Source: Sphingopyxis sp. (GTDB lineage Bacteria > Pseudomonadota > Alphaproteobacteria > Sphingomonadales > Sphingomonadaceae). Taken from it: DNA of 8,548 nt. Positions 7,607-8,548 of the stretch are shown piece after piece. The notes under the pieces were generated by a model, which was not told the origin of the DNA, ran no database searches, and saw nothing but the letters and a program-made list of their open reading frames with translations. Position 1 is the stretch's first letter, and every line of letters starts with the position of its first letter. Position numbers and translations under genes: made by a program. Where the stretch lies: the NCBI GenBank assembly GCA_012035435.1, contig JAAUPH010000087.1:1-8548 (forward strand), read 5' to 3'.

Positions 7607-8548
7607 ATGTTGAAAACTCTGCGCCGCGCGATTTTGCCGGCCAAGCCGTCAGCAGTGGTGATTATCGGCGCGCTCTTGACCGGTATCGCGCTTGGCGCGC
7701 TGGCCGGTCAATATGCGCCCGATACTGCGCCAACCTCGGTCGAATATATCAAACCGTTCGGCACCCTATGGCTGTCCGCGCTGCAGATGACGATTGTGCC
7801 GTTGCTGGTGGCGCTGCTGATCACCGGGATCAACGCGGCCTCGACCGCTGCGCGATCGGGCGTCGTGGCGACGCGGGCTGTGCTGACCTTTCTGGTGCTG
7901 CTCACCGCGTCGGCGACCTTCGCGGCGGTGATCATGCCGCTCATTCTCGACGCCTTCCCTACCCCGGATGCGGCCGTGGCGGCCTTTCGCGCTGCTTCGG
8001 GCGAAGGCGCCGAGCAAGCCGCCGTCCCGACATTTGGTCAGTTCATTGCAACGCTGCTGCCGACCAACATCGTGGCGGCAGCCGGGGCGAACGAGATTTT
8101 GAAGCTCGTTGCCTTCACCACCATCTTTGCTTTTGCGATTTCGCAGCTCCCCGATGCGACGCGCGCACCGCTCACCACCTTCTTCCGCGCTTTGGGAGAG
8201 GCGATGCTGGTAGTGATCAACTGGATCCTCGCGCTGGCTCCGATCGGCGTCTTTGCGCTGTGCTATGCGGTCGCGGTCGAAACCGGGCTTGCCGCGCTGG
8301 GGGGGCTTGCCCATTATGTCGCGGCAGTATCGGCCATCGGCATCATGCTCACGCTGCTGGCCTATGCCTTCGCCTTCATCGCCGCGCGGCTTAATCCCGC
8401 TGCGTACGCCCGCGCCGTCGTGGCCCCGCAGGCCGTTGCCATCTCAACGCAAAGCTCGCTCGCCTCGCTCCCCGCCATGCTCAAGGCGTCCGAAGCCGTT
8501 GGCGTCCCGGCCCAGCGTGCCGATGTCATCCTGCCCATCGCCGTCGCG
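7607..8548 (+). CDS. Dicarboxylate/amino acid:cation symporter, DAACS family (N-terminal part)
   Basis: An open frame of 314 codons from the ATG at 7607 runs off the right edge. It begins MLKTLRRAILP and continues with hydrophobic segments (VVIIGALLTGIALGALAG, LQMTIVPLLVALLITGI, LTFLVLLTASATFAAVIMPL, LKLVAFTTIFAFAISQL and others) matching the SDF/GltPh fold in the inner membrane. STQSSLASLPAML at residues 280-292 is the serine-rich tip of hairpin HP1, a substrate-site signature. The second hairpin and the last helix lie beyond the window. These transporters take up C4-dicarboxylates, glutamate or aspartate with Na+ or H+; the substrate cannot be read here. GGAAA 9 bases upstream is a modest ribosome site; a GTG at 7592 would add 5 residues but has no ribosome site. 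Divergent from glmM. Confidence 0.93.
   Translation, partial: MLKTLRRAILPAKPSAVVIIGALLTGIALGALAGQYAPDTAPTSVEYIKPFGTLWLSALQMTIVPLLVALLITGINAASTAARSGVVATRAVLTFLVLLTASATFAAVIMPLILDAFPTPDAAVAAFRAASGEGAEQAAVPTFGQFIATLLPTNIVAAAGANEILKLVAFTTIFAFAISQLPDATRAPLTTFFRALGEAMLVVINWILALAPIGVFALCYAVAVETGLAALGGLAHYVAAVSAIGIMLTLLAYAFAFIAARLNPAAYARAVVAPQAVAISTQSSLASLPAMLKASEAVGVPAQRADVILPIAVA

Noticed and set aside
7573..8394. 273-codon plus-strand open frame at the right edge
   Set aside because: It is the wrong frame of the symporter gene; the frame from 7607 has the membrane segments and the HP1 motif.

Overview
The window is high-GC alphaproteobacterial DNA, most likely from a sphingomonad (Sphingomonas/Sphingopyxis-type). 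The evidence is a CcrM-type GANTC methyltransferase with a CtrA-like half-site upstream, housekeeping proteins with a sphingomonad character, and several short palindromic repeats. The genus cannot be fixed from the sequence alone.

Layout. A rightward gene fragment at the left edge (1-410) is the C-terminus of a sigma-54-type activator with a Fis helix-turn-helix. A hairpin (414-441) separates it from a convergent leftward block that fills most of the window. In transcription order the block is: glmM (7479-6142), a DUF1272 zinc-ribbon gene (6142-5918), a palindromic repeat with terminator-like arms (5814-5900), a thiD-VOC fusion (5796-4669), rnhB (4672-3992), a ccrM control region (about 3805-3993), ccrM (3789-2670), a repeat-bearing spacer (2516-2669), folP (2515-1386) and an outer-membrane beta-barrel gene (1224-449). 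At the right edge a DAACS-family symporter (7607 to the end) runs rightward, divergent from glmM.

Functions. The block mixes cell-wall precursor synthesis (glmM), thiamine (thiD) and folate (folP) cofactor synthesis, RNA-primer and ribonucleotide removal (rnhB) and cell-cycle DNA methylation (ccrM). glmM/DUF1272 and thiD-VOC/rnhB are joined by stop-start overlaps. ccrM has its own upstream region, with a CtrA-like half-site and six GANTC sites in 152 bp. Only six more GANTC sites were found by reading the rest of the window, which suggests that CcrM controls its own promoter.

Anomalies. folP, ccrM and the beta-barrel gene are each disrupted by missing single bases: one in folP, two in ccrM, one in the beta-barrel gene. 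Restoring one base in a short homopolymer recovers a family-like protein at each place. The common pattern points to uncorrected sequencing errors more than to gene decay. rnhB carries a 64-bp palindromic repeat that is read in frame as part of the protein. No stretch of more than 300 bases lacks a gene.
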